Notes under the pieces: generated by a model
Databases searched by the model: none
Told to the model about the DNA's origin: nothing
Seen by the model: only the letters and a program-made list of their open reading frames with translations
Translations under genes and position numbers: made by a program
DNA from: Closterium sp. NIES-65
Taxonomy: Eukaryota; Streptophyta; Zygnematophyceae; Desmidiales; Closteriaceae
NCBI GenBank assembly: GCA_948144175.1
Contig: CANXME010002337.1
Coordinates: forward strand, 253,001 to 317,000
Length of the DNA stretch: 64,000 bases
Reading direction: 5' to 3'
Shown: positions 29,374 through 42,084 of the stretch, piece after piece
How the letters are laid out: each line of letters starts with the position of its first letter
How positions within the stretch are numbered: position 1 is the stretch's first letter

Positions 29374-30805
29374 GTAGCCAGGATGCCTGAACCGCGCAGG
29401 GGAATGGATACCGTGATGGAATCAAACCTATTAACTGCTTCTTAATCGTCAATGAGTAGCGAGAGTACGTGGCGCGACGAATATTGAAGCGAGAGGCTGC
29501 AGTCTAGCGTTTTGTATGTTACAGAAAGGGGAACACGATTCTATGCTGGGGGCTTGGCAGTCAGCAAGGTCGCAGTGGACCTACGATGTTGATGTGTGAA
29601 ACACGGACTGCGCAATAGACAATCAAAGGCAACTACGACGTAGGTTGCATATAAACGGATGAAAAACAACACCAGCTAGGAGGCCGTAGAAGCACGTGCC
29701 AAAAGAACACATGGCCATAAATACAACTAGCCGATCACAAGCATAACTCGGCAAATCTCTGGTGGCAAGAAGCTTCACGCGAAGCAGAAAGCAAACCACG
29801 TCAATTGCACAATTGGATTGTTTGAAATACAATACACTTTCCGGCTCATTATCTTATTTGAAAAAGGGCTGTTGGGTAGGTGTGCGATTGGCGAAGGCAG
29901 CTCAACTGCAGAAACACATCTGTCACACACGTGGTTTCTCTGCTCACACAAGTGCGGTCAGGGCAACTGTCGCTGGTTGGATGTATCGAGATCATCCAGT
30001 CTTTGCGAATACTTTCGCCAATGCATATAGAGTTCGTCACCCTATTCGTCTGGTGAAATTACCCTCGCACGGTTTACAATTTCAAGCACTACTCTGTGGC
30101 CATAACTGAAGCCTGTCCGTGCCCTGTACACCCTCTTTCTCAACCTTCTCACCTTGCGCGAGTCGTCGCTACAGAAATTGTCTCTTGCGATCTGGTGCCT
30201 TTAAACGTTCCTAGCAACCTGGGGGGGAAAGACCAGCTCGACAACTGGCTCAAGGACGTAAAACTTCCGTAATCTCTGTATACCCTTCGCAACCAAATAA
30301 AGTTGTTGACAAAGCTGTTTGAAAAGTGCATCACCTTACCCAACCGCATTCTTCGCTTTGTTCTTGTACAGTAGATGACAAGACCATTCTGAACGTGGTG
30401 TTCTACAACTCGTGTATGGGTGAACTGGTAGCACTGTAGATCGCCTTGGGAACTCTATCGACCTGAAACGGCCATGGTCGTTCAGCCTCGAGCCTTTGAG
30501 CGTGGAGGATTTCTCATGATTCCCAACGTGCACGCAGGTTTTTGAGTTTGACTGGTTCTGGGAGGTTGCCTGTTCCTAGCCGTGTTCTAGACCATTCTTA
30601 GGTTCCTGGACGCTCGGATCCTTGAGTCCGCTTGCCCTAGTCTATTCCACCTTAGCGGCCTTAGGAGACTCATCGGAATTGTTGGAGGTTTAGTCTTAAA
30701 ACGGAAGCAACTCTTTTTTTTTCCATGGCCATTTTCGTCTAGGTAGCATCATTTAGCCATTTTAGGTTTGTGTCATTTGTATAGCGTGCGCAGAGGCTCG
30801 TCGTT
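29374..30805. other. Divergent intergenic region (CMC2 and syntaxin-like promoters)
   Basis: About 1.4 kb between two divergently transcribed genes. It should contain both promoters and 5' UTRs. Short open frames inside have no recognisable protein. No tRNA, repeat array or clear core motif is visible to me. Confidence 0.6.
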
Positions 30806-33800
30806 ATGGCCATGCTACGCAGCTGGCAAGCCGACCCTCTCTTTCCGGCGGCGGAGGAGGTGCAGGACTCAGCAGACAGGTACGCTGATCAAGCTTTTGT
30901 CGCACCGTTGCTTGCCTTCTCCCGCATACACCTAGCACATCGGAAATCCGTCTCCACCGCTACATTGCTGATGTTGAATACCAGGTCTGCTTGTACTGAT
31001 TATGTTTTTTTCTCAAAAAATACTTCGTCGGTTTTGTATTCTGTCTTTCGCGACACGCAAGCAGGCTGCGATCCAGTTTCCATCAATGGCAACAGCTGAC
31101 GACCGTTGATACCGCCGGGTCAGGAGGCGGAGGATTAGCGAGGGTGGACGAGGAGGGTGCGAGGCTCGTGCTCTTGTCTGCGTGCGATACCTTGAAATGG
31201 CAGGTACGGACTGGACACATGCGAGCATGTGCTCATTTGCAACTAAACAGTTTCTCCCCAATTAATAAATATCGATAGTAATTCGACCAACCGCCATCTT
31301 CCCGTCTCACCTCTTTTGTGTTATTCAAGTGGATCGTTATCGCCTCCGTTCCTTCCGTTAACACTCTCGCCGCTCCTCCCCGTCCCCCTTAACCCGCCCG
31401 GAGCAGCTTCAGGAGTTTGAGCGCGCTGTACTCCGCGATGCCGCTTCCTCCACCGCGTCTCTCCGCCGCCCGGAGCGTGCGAGCGGGGGCCGACCCCAGG
31501 AGGTGCAGGCGCGGAGGCAGCAGTTCATATCCGCCATCCGCGCGCAGCTCGCGCAGGTGGATACCGCCGTCCGCCGATCGTCCTCGCCAAGAAAAGACAC
31601 TCGGCCCACAGGTCCCGCGTATTTTCCAGGAAACGGTGTTCCTGCTGCGGATTCATCGCAGCCGTCAATGCTGCTATCATCCTTGTCGTCCAATTTTTTT
31701 GGCTCTGTGTCACGGGCCGTTAGCACCAGCACTCGCTACAACAGCAGCAACAACAACAGCAGCAGCTACGTCGGTAGAAGTGGTACCAGCAGCAGCAGCA
31801 ACAGCAACAGCAGGGACCAGATTACGTCAGATCACTTAGTCAGTTTCCTCTCCGCCCCGTCTGCCCCTCCGCCCTCCGTCATTTCCCCGCAAGAGCTGCA
31901 ACTGCGCCCGCTCGCTATAAGGAAACCCGATGTGCCCACACCTAACAGCTGGCGAGGGGCGGGTGATTGTAAGGGGCGTGAGTTCATGGGGGGGCTGCTC
32001 CCGACAGCAGCGCCAGACCAGGGAGCGAGTAAAGCGGGGCACGGTGGGTCAGTGTGGGCCTCTGATGGAGACACTATAAGCAGGGAATGGAGGACGCGTT
32101 CCGAAGCGGGAGAGGGGAAAGGGCAGTGGAGGCAACAGCAGCAGGCACAGGGGCAAGAGCAGGAGCAGAATTGCGCATGGCGGGAAGCAGCAGTGGGCGC
32201 GCATTCTGTCAGCGGAACCAGAGCGGGTGGAAGTGAGAGTCGGGGTGGGGCAAGGCCTCTAGTGACTGCTACAGGGGGGTTGTCTGCAGCTTCTGCTGCT
32301 GTTGTTGCTGTGCCGTCCCATTTACTGCAGTGGTTGAATGCGGGTACTAACACCCCACCATCTGCTGCCTCAGTCGCAGGCAGATGGATGCAAGGCAGTC
32401 GAGTGGGTGGGGAGGGTCAAGAAGAGGAAGAGGAGGAGGACGGTGGCGTAGCATGTGTGGGGAAAAGGTGTGTTGACTACTTGTCTGAGAGCGAGGGGGA
32501 GCGGGACGATGTGGGTGCGGCCGCGGAGAGAGAAAGGGTTTCGTTACAGTTGAGGGCAGACCACCAGGCTGTGGCTGCAGTGAGAGTGTGTGTGGCTAGG
32601 GATGCTACAGCAGGAACGGGTGTGGGTCGGCGGAAAGGAGGCGGCTCGTTTTCATCCCTTCCCGCCGCTGCCTTGGCGGTGGCAGCAGCAGGATCCGCAT
32701 CAGCAGCAGGAGCAACGGCAGCAGCTGATTACCCAACTTTGACCCATCCTCCACTGATGCAGCCACCAGCATTAAACGTCACCCCACTGTCAGACCGTAT
32801 ATTGAACCCCCTAGCATGTGACGCGCCGCTCCAACCACACCCTCAGCATCAGCAGCTGCTCTCCCCTACCGCGCACCACCCTCTATTGCCTCCCCCCGTC
32901 GCATTACCCCGCCCTCCCCCACGCGGGGCCGTTCAATGGGTGGCGTTTCTGCTGCAGCAGTTCCAGCAGGGGGTGGAGCGGGGCAGAGAGCAGAGCCAGG
33001 AGCAGGGGCGAGGGGAGAAGCATGCATGCTGCCAGGCTTGTGGGAGGCACCACTGCGGCAGTGCTGTTGGGGTGGGGGGCAGTAGCGGCAAGTGCGCTGA
33101 GAGTGACAGTGATAGCGGGGGAGTGGCAGGAGCAGGGGAAGGTAGAGTAGGGGGAGGAGGGGCAGGAGGAGGAGCGGTATTAGCAGCAGGTCCGGAGTTG
33201 AAGCTAGGGAGCTTGTCATGTCTCACTGTTGCTGACCTGGAAATGGTGAGTTCAAATGATTGATTGTTAGGTTCCTTGGAGCCAGTTCTTAACCGCTCTG
33301 TCATTCATGATACCGGTACCACTTTTGTACAAAATCACTTTTTCCGTTCTGGCTTATTGGTCTCCTTTGCTCACTCTTCAGCTCGTGCCTCCTGTCCGTA
33401 CATCCCCTCCCCTCCATCCCCGCATCTCAGGGCCTTGCTCATTTCAATGCCTGCAACACCACCAACAACAGCAACAGCAGTAGTCGCTTCCGTCGCTTCC
33501 ACTCCTTTTGGCCCGTAGCCTCGTCGCCAGCCCCTCCTCCCATGACCGAGGAAGATGACGAAGAAGCCCACCGCCGTGTGGTCGGGTGGCAGCTGTCAGT
33601 CAAGCGCCGCCGTCCGTTACTGGGCGGCAGTAGCAGCGCAAGCTGCAGCTCTGGTGTTACTGGCAGTAGCGCTGGTGGTGGTGCTGGTGGTGGCACTTGT
33701 AGCAGCAACGGCAATCCTGGGGGTTCGTTGGGCAGTGGTGCTGGTGATGTGGGCTTGACAGCGCTACAGGTGGTGGCTGTGGTTGTGTGTACCTCGGTGG

Positions 33801-33895
33801 TGGTGTGTGTGCTGCTACTGCTGCTGCTGAAGCTTCACAGCTCATATGAAGGGGCGAGCTCCATCGGCACTGGCACTGGCATGTCAAGCGAGTGA
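30806..33895 (+). CDS. Plant-type Syntaxin-6/SYP61-like N-domain protein with C-terminal membrane anchor
   Basis: Four exons: 30806-30879, 31065-31203, 31407-33245 and 33431-33895, with GT-AG borders; they sum to 2,517 bases, exactly 838 codons plus stop. The N-terminus reads DPLFPAAEEVQDSAD then RLRSSFHQWQQL, like SYP61 (DPFYIVKEEIQDSIDKLQSTFHKW). Then come ACDTLKWQ/LQEFERAV and RRQQFISAIRAQLAQVDTAV, the pattern of the plant Syntaxin/t-SNARE family that includes Arabidopsis At1g27700. A ~450-residue Ser/Gly/Gln-rich region follows, then a basic patch (VGWQLSVKRRRPLL) and one membrane helix (LQVVAVVVCTSVVVCVLLLL) near the C-terminus. I see no SNARE motif, so it may be a tethering or regulatory relative rather than a working SNARE. 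The site of action is inferred to be TGN/endosome. It is much longer than land-plant members. Confidence 0.85.
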
Positions 33896-35435
33896 ATGTA
33901 CGGTAGTGGTAAGGAAAAGTAGAGGGACGAGCATCTCGATTTTGATCCTAGCAAAGTTTTCCACATTTTTCACGCCATATGCTTCATTCATTCCCGTTCA
34001 TTCTGTTTGTTCTCAGTGGTAGGCCTAGCACGATTGCAGAAATAATCCTAGAGCGTAAGCTTGGTCTGGTCCTCGATATAATAAATGATTTTTCTTCCTT
34101 ACCTGTCTTGTTTCCGATGCTACATATTCTGGTTTCTGTGTTTGACGGTAACCGCAACAGCGAGTCATCACAAACCCGTTGAGTATCTCAACCCTAAAAT
34201 TTTAGGGTTTTGGCTCCCGAATGGCATGCCTTCCATGTGGGGACTCTGATAACGTTGTGGCGGAGTTCCGAGTGCGTTTGCCCCATGATCCGAGGCCTTG
34301 GATCCGTGTGCTCTGAATTCCGAAGGGCTTGGGCGCAAGGCTCCGCCGCATACGACAAGGCCAGCCGCTCACAATTCCGCGCCCACCTGACCATGAAAAA
34401 TGTGTTCCAACCAACCTGCCCGTGACCCTTTGTGCCAGTGATTTCATGGGTATGATATTTTTCGCCATCGTAACTCTTTGGCCGACAAGTGACGACCGCC
34501 GGTCGCATGACCGGTTGCGACCAACTGGTCTTCTCTGCGTCGTTATATGCTTTAACTCGGTTTTTTTCATGGCTCCAGCCTTAAAGCTGCAGCATGTGTG
34601 TTCCTTTATACCATTGATCTTATGTGTTTTATGAATAACATGAGTACAGGTGTAGCATCCTACGTTTGCTCATTGTGTTTTATAGTCATTGTTTACCAAG
34701 TGTAGGTGTTCTGCACACGTGGCCATGGCAACAGTTGTTGCCAGAGTCCCAAGGCTGCAAGAGCCAATAAGCGTCGAGCAGGGAACTTTCTCCCAGTGGT
34801 TTTTTTTTTTTTTGGCGAGAGAATCTGGACACGGGCTTCTGTGTGTGGTGGATGGGTATGAATGGATGTTTTCGTGCTCATTTGCTTCTTTTCATTTGCA
34901 TTTCATGCTCCGCAAGCTCTTTGAGATCCTTTCATCCAGCACCTGTTAGTCCACCAGCGTAGTCTTTTAAGCCTGCTTGGCCCACTGGCAGAACATTGGC
35001 GTCCTCGACGTAGTGACGTAGGTCGTATAGAGTGGATTTTTTAATTTTGGGTCACCCCGGTAAGGATAACCGCAGCTGCACTTGTTAGGTCGTTTATGTA
35101 GGCGCAGATGTGTGTGGTAGAATATTTTGTCGGTAGAACTGTTTGTATTTGCCCGGAACAATTGTCGTAGGTCGCCCGCTCTTGTAGCCGGACATCTTCG
35201 ACGTTAGGCTTTTTTTATCGGTAAAAATATTCGCTCCCAATCCATAATATCGTCGAACCCACGAAAGTTATGTACAAGCATAAGGGTTCCGTAGATGATT
35301 ATATCCGTATAATGGTAGTAACTTATTTTCGTTGTTTCGTTGTAGAGAATTAAAGCGGAAGAACAAAATGTGACAGAGCTATACGGTACAGGACAGTCAG
35401 GCGACCTTGTAAACGCAAGTTGTAGGCGCAGATAT
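33896..35435. other. Spacer between the syntaxin-like gene and the Copia cluster
   Basis: No supported gene. Short frames on both strands have no family resemblance. It holds a 20-bp telobox palindrome (separate entry) and, near its right end, words such as TGTAGGCGCAGAT (35096 and 35421) that recur next to the first LTR. Confidence 0.55.
34190..34209. repeat. Perfect 20-bp telobox palindrome
   Basis: AACCCTAAAATTTTAGGGTT is a perfect inverted repeat about 300 bp after the syntaxin-like stop codon. Each arm contains the plant telobox core AACCCTA. It might be a regulatory site or chance. Confidence 0.6.
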
Positions 35436-38400
35436 TGTGAAGAATGAGGAATGAATGAACTAGGAAAGAGGTGAGTACAAGTAGGAAAACCTAGAAATGT
35501 TGTACACCATATTGTCTACCCCACTACAGCCTACACAGATTATAGCATATAAGTTTGACACACCCCCATAGTCAAAGTGGGGGAGAACAAGAGGTCACAA
35601 GACCAGTCAAACAAAGCAAAACAAGCTCAGGGTGGATCACAACTACCACACAATCCGAGCACAAGTTCAACGCCACAAGGCCAGTTCACATGCAAGATCA
35701 TATATAAAGGCAAACAAGCAAGTGCAGGTATAGAAAGATCACAGTACAAACAAGGTCAAGAAGTGACCAAGTGAGGCCAAGTAGGCACAAGACCTAGCAT
35801 CGCAGAAGCGCTGATGATCTAAAGGCAGAAGTGCCTTGGTGAAGATATCAGCAGTGTTGGCTTCAGAGGCCACGTAAGCAAGGCGCAGCTGACCACTTTG
35901 CTGCAGCTCACGAGCAAGGAAGTAGCGAAGAGCAATGTGCTTCGTTCTGTGCTTCAGTCTGTGTTCCCGACACAAGGCCAGCATGGCCTTGTTGCCTACG
36001 TACAGAACTGGAGGAGAACGAGGCGGCTCTCCTAGGTCAGTCAGCAGGTAGGTGAGCCAGCATAGCTCCTGTGCAGCCATGGCCCCCGCGTAGATCTCAG
36101 CCTCACAGCTGGAGCCGAGAACAGAAGACGAGCGGGTAGACCGCCACGAAACAGAGCCGGAGCCAAGGCTGAAGGTGTAACCCTGTGACGCCGTTGCGTA
36201 GCCTGGTCGTCAGCCCAAGAAGCGTCTGCGTGACCTGTGAGGACGACTCGACGTCACCCTCCAAGCACTAGCCCTATGCCCGACGTACTGCACAAGTAGC
36301 GCAACACCCTCTTCGTTGCAGCCATGTGCTCTGGTCGGTGTCTCCCAGGAGCAACATAGCATGCCAAGCTGCTAAGAGGGTATGCAAGGTCAGGTCGTGT
36401 GCAGGTCATCAGGTACATGAGGCAGCCAACAAGCTCTGGGTACGGGCCACTCGGCTCTACGGACTCATCCGAAGGCAGAGCTGAGAGCGAGTGGCGAGTA
36501 GACAGAGGAGTGGCCTAAGGCGAGGAGTACATGAAGTCAAGGCAGTGAAGGACCTGCTGCACCATGTGTGACTGAGTCAGGGTAATGGTGCGCTCTGCTC
36601 TGTCCTGGGTGATCTGTAAGCCAAGGTAGCTGCGTAGTTTACCCATGTCTGTGCACGTGTATCTCTTCTGCAGCTCGGACCTCACGTGGGCGAGTCCAGC
36701 AGTGTCAGCAGTGGCAAAGACCAAGTCGTCGACGTACACGAGGATGTAGAACGGCGGCAAAGAGGTGTCGGTGTGCAGAAACAGCGACGGGTCGGCTGTA
36801 GAAGGAGCAAACCCAAGAGCCGCAAGTGTAGTCCTCACTGTGTCGTGCCACTCACGCGGCACCTGGCGGAGACCGTAGACTGGGTGCCTGAGGCTCCACT
36901 GGGTACCAGGAGGAAACGACCCAGTGAAGCTTGGTGGGCGGCGCAGCCAGATCTCCTCGTGCAGGCTGCCCTGCAGGAAAGCTGTGCTGAAGTCAAGAGA
37001 GTGAAGCTCGTAGTCGCGCTGAGCGCCTATGTGCAGCAGCACCCAAAGAGTGGTCATCTTTGGGGTGGGAGAGAAGGTCTCCCTGCCGCTGACTGAAGCC
37101 TCGAGCCACGTAACGCGCCTTGAAGACAGGCGGAGAACCCGACGGCCGCTTCACCCTGAAAATCCACATGCCACTGACGATGTTCGCCCCAGGTGGGGGA
37201 ACCTCGTCGACGTAGGTGCCTGTGGACTTCCAGGAAGCCATCTCTGTGTCCATGGCTGACTGCCACTGAGAGGAGTAGGGACCCTCGATCGCCTCAGCGT
37301 ACGATCGAGGAGTCGGGATGTCTGGTGCATCCGGGTCTACCTCAGGGGCAATCAGCGTGGACACGAGATGAGGCTTTTGCAGCAGCAAAACACTGGAAAT
37401 CATCCTGCGTGTCCTCAAGGACGTCTGTGCTAAGAGCACACTCACCCCCGACGGACGGAGGACAGACAGACTCAGACTCAGCAACAAGACTAGCAGCGTA
37501 GTCCAGACGACAGCTAGCAACGAAGTCGACAAGCTCAACAACTAAAGTAGACGTAGTAGTGGACTCAAAGGAAGGGTCAGTGACAACATTAGCCAGGAGA
37601 CCCGTGACAGTAGGACTGGTAGCACGACGAGAGTCAGACTCTGGGTCAGTAAGGACAGGAAGAGAGGACTCTGGAGGAGATGGCAACGGGACACGCAGAG
37701 GAGCAGTGGAAGGACGTAGTGCCATCTGGTGTGTGCCATCCAGCAGATTCGGCAGCCCGAGCTCTAGCAGTACGTCCAGCAGGACCAACTCCAGCAGCCC
37801 TAGCAGCACCCCCAGTCCCAGCAGCTCCAGTACCACCAGTACGAGAACCTCCAGGACAAGCAGCAACAGTAGCACCTCCAGCTCCAGCAGCACGGCTCCA
37901 GCGCCGTGCAAACCACTCGCGCAGCTCCTGCGGAGAGAGTAGCTCTCGCCTCGACGAAGCACCGCGAGAGGCCACACGAGCAGACCCAGCACCCCCAGGC
38001 TCCGTACCCCCAGGCTCAGCACCCCCAGGCTCAGCACCCCCAGGCTCAGCACCCCCAGACTCAGCACCCCTAGACTCAGCACCCCGAGGCTCCGCACCCC
38101 TAGATAGGGCTGTAGCCGCGGTGGCATCGGCTCGGAAGTGAGAGTAGCGGCTCGACAGTAGGGCGGCTCGGCGGCTCGGCTGCTGGGCGGCTCGGTGGCT
38201 CGGCTGCTGGGCGGATCGACGGCTCGGCTGCTGGGCGGCTCGGCGGCTCGGCTGTTGGGCGGCTCGGCGGCTCGGCTGTTGGGCGGCTCGGCGGTTCGGC
38301 GGCTCGGTTGCAGGGCGGCTCGGCGGCTCGGCTGCTTGGCTGCTGGGTGGCTTGGTTGCTGGGCGGCTCAGCGGTGAAGGGGCCGTGAAGGGCGGCGACG

Positions 38401-38820
38401 GGGCCGGTAGAGGCGGCGACGGGGCCGCGAAGGGCGGCGACGGGAGCCGCTAGAGGCGGCGACGCGGCCGCGAAGAGCGGTGATGGGGCCGCTAGGGGCG
38501 GCGACGGGGCCGCGAAGGGTGGCGACGTGGCCGCGAGGGGCGGCGACGGGGCCGATAGGGGCGGCAACGGGGCCGCTATGGGCGGCGACGGGGCTGTGAA
38601 GGGGCCGCAAGGGGCCTAGAGGGGCGGCGACGGGGCCTAGAGGGGCGGCGACGGGGCCGTGAAGGGGCCGCGAGGGGCCTAGAGGGGCGGCGACGGGGCC
38701 TAGAGGGGCGGCGACGGGGCCGCGAAGGGGCCGCGCGGGGCCTAGAGGGGCGGCGACGGGGCCTCGAAGGGGCCATGAGGGGCCTAGAGGGGCGGCGACG
38801 GAGCCGCAAAGGACGGCGAC

Positions 38821-41800
38821 TGTTAGAGAATGATTGAATTGAGAAAGAAGTGAGTACAAGTACCTAAACCTAGAATTGTGTACCCCCTAAAGGCTAACAC
38901 ATTGTAGCCTAACAAACTACAACATGTATAATGTTTGACTCACCCCAATAGGCGAAGTGGGGGAGAGCAAGGGGTCACAAGACCAGTCAAAGCAAAGCAA
39001 GGCAAAACAAGCTCAGGGTGGATCTCAAGGATACCACACAAATTCCGAGCACAAGAAAGCGGTCACAAGACCAGTTCACATGCAGTTTGATAATATATCA
39101 AGAGATACAGTGATCACAACCTAAGAAGTGTAAGCATGCAGGTATATATATAGAGATCACAGTACAAGCTAAGTCAAGAAGTGAGCAAGTGAGGGAAAGT
39201 AGGCACAAGGCCTTGAACAGTACAGAAACGCTGATGGTCACAAGGCTGAAGCGCCTTGGTGAACACATCACCAGTTTTGGCCCGAGTGGCCACGTAACGC
39301 AGACGAAGCTGACCACGCTGCTGCAGCTCTCGAGCAAGGAAGTACCACAGAGCGATATGCTTCGTTCTGTGCTCCGGTCTGTGCTCCTCACACAAGGCAA
39401 TGGTAGCCTTGTTGTCGACGTACAGCACTGGAGGAGAACTAGGCCGATCTCCCAGGTCGGTCTGCAGGTAGGTGAGCCAGCTTAACTCCTGTGCAGCCAT
39501 GGCTGTGGCGTAGATCTCAGCCTCACAACTGGAGCTGAGAACAGAAGAAGAACAAGTAGAACGCCAAGAAACTCAACCAGAGCCAAGCACCCAGCTCAGC
39601 TTCAGTAGCAGCTCCAACTCCAGGGTCAGCAGGACCAGCAGCAGCTCCAACGCTCGGGTCCTCAGCACCTATAGCAGCTCCAACTCGAGGGTCAGCAGAA
39701 CCAGCAGTAGCTCCAACGCCCGGGTCCTCAGCACTAGTAGCAGCTCCAACTCTAGGGTCAGCAGGACCAGCAGCAGCTCCAACGCCCGGGTCCGCAGTAC
39801 AAGGAGCACCACTCCTAAGACTGCAGCGCCGTGCGTACCACTCCCGGAGCTGCTGGGGAGAGGGCAGCTCCCGCCTAGGAGGGGAAGCACTAGACCCAGC
39901 TCCAGCAGCACTCCTAGCTCCAGAAGAACCTCTCCTGAGGTTGCAGTACTCTAAGTACCACTCACGCAGCTGCTGTGAGGAGAGAGCTCCTCCAGGTGTA
40001 GCACTCCCAGGCTCACCACCTCCAGACTCAGCACCCGCAGGCTCCGCACCCCCAGGCTCAGCATCCCCAGGCTCAGTACCCCCAGACTCCGCACCCCCAG
40101 GCTCAGTACCCCGAGACTCCGCAACCCCAGGCTCCGCACGCTCAGGCTTAGTACCCCTACCAGGACGAGAGTCGACAGCTACCTCGACAGGCTCAACCGG
40201 GTCTACTTGGGACACACCTGAGGGAGCGGCACCCTGAGGGGGGAGGGGGTCTACCACAGCAGCACCTGGCGCGAGGAAGAGAGGCGGGGGGGGGGAGCGG
40301 GGTAGTGCAGTAGGGGAAGAGGCGGTAGTAGGGCATAGACTCGTCAAAAGTGACGTCCTGAGAGGGCAGGACACGGCGCGAGGTGGCGTGGAAAAACTGC
40401 CAACCAGACGCATCCGGGACAAAGCCGAGGAAGACACACGGAACAGCGCGGGAGAAGAGCTTGTCCGCTGACGTATCGCGAACAAAAGCCCGAGATCCCC
40501 AGACTCAGAAACACGACGCATCGCCAACCTCTCCCGTCCAACGCAGTGTTGGGGAAGTCTCCGGCAAGGAGACACGGGGCCAGAGGTTGAGCTGATGCGC
40601 AGCGTATCGGACCGCAAACGGCCACAGAAAGTGGGGGGCAGCCGCATGGATCAAGGAGGTACGAGCGACCTCCATGACCAAGCCAATGCGGCGCTCAACA
40701 ACCCCATTCTGTTGTGGAGAGGCCGGAAGTGTGAACGAGTGGCGGATGCCGTGCTCCGCACAGTAGGCTGCCAAGAGGTCGGAGGAGAACTCACCACCTC
40801 TGTCAGAGTGCAAGCGCAGGACAGGAAAGTCCGAGTGGAAACGCTCGCTGAGCTGGAGACGAGAAGCACGGATCCAAGGGATCAAAACATCAAGGACCTC
40901 ACCCTTGGTGCGCAAGGGGAAGACCGTAGTGTAGCGCGAGTAGTCGTCAACAACTATCAGGAAGTACCTCTCCTGACCCTGACCACGGACGCGGGCTGGG
41001 CCCCACACTTCCATGTGGAGCATCTGCAAGGGAGCAGTCGTCAGGGGGAAACGAGGAGGAGTGAGGAGCGGCGCGCTGCCGCCCCTCGACACAGGGAAGA
41101 CAGGGAGGAGCAGGTGAGGGAGGGAGGGGATGGAGAACCCTGGGAAGACCAGAGACAAGGTACCGTTTGTGCATGGCCCGAAGGCGCTGCACGGACGGGT
41201 GACCAAGTCGGTGGTGCCAGAGGACGGTCTCATGCACCAGAGAGCGACACGAGCAGGGGGCCGACAGCTGACCCGACGCAGACGCAGACGCAGCTACCTG
41301 AGGGGACTCAGGTGGTCAGTGTGTACAGGTCCGATCCCGGCTGCCGTGTGAAGGTCGCCAGGTGACGGACCGTCCGAGCACACGTGTCACGCGCTCGTAG
41401 GCAGGGGTGAACTGGTGGACACCCCCGTCCTGGAGCGCACTACCCTACACCAAGTTCGTGGAGAACGAGGGGAGGTAGAGACCTGACAGTGTGCCGGATG
41501 GGACCGCAGGACAGGGGAGGACAGTGGAGGAGGTCGCAAGGACCGGACCCCCAGAGGGGTCAGCAAGGGAGACTGCAACTGGCCGAGCAAGCTGCTCAAG
41601 GGCCGTGCGGTCATGAAAGAAACAGCGGGAAGCACCTGAGTCCAGTGTGAAGGTGTGCAGTGCCTCAGTCGGCTCAACACTAGGGGGCGCAGACTCACTA
41701 GCAGCTAGAGCGGTAGCCTCACCAGCACCTGGGGTAGCAGACACTCTAGCACCTAGAGCGGCAGCCTCACTGGTCCGAATGCCCGGATCGGGCGAAACAC

Positions 41801-42051
41801 GCAGGTACTGAGCACCCTCTCCACTAACAGGCATCACATACATGGCGGTGAGAATAGCATCAAAGTCTAGTGCAAAGATATCAATGTTTTTCTTCATGAG
41901 ATCAGCCCAGCGGGGCAGCTCAGTGGCCTCAGGAAACTGAGTGCGCCAAGCGTCGTCGAGGCGAGAGAAGCAGCGCTGCGTGGGGTGAGCCCTTCCACAC
42001 GTCTGACCATGTGCGGTCACCAGTGCGGATAACGTACGTGCAGCTAAGGCC

Positions 42052-42084
<33 letters not shown>

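Noticed and set aside
29762-30109. Plus-strand 115-codon open frame in the CMC2/syntaxin-like spacer
   Set aside because: No recognisable domain, no splice context, and it lies in a divergent promoter region.
28492-35435. Searched by eye for tRNA or other structured RNA genes
   Set aside because: No cloverleaf-like or other convincing RNA structure was found; short inverted repeats are not enough.
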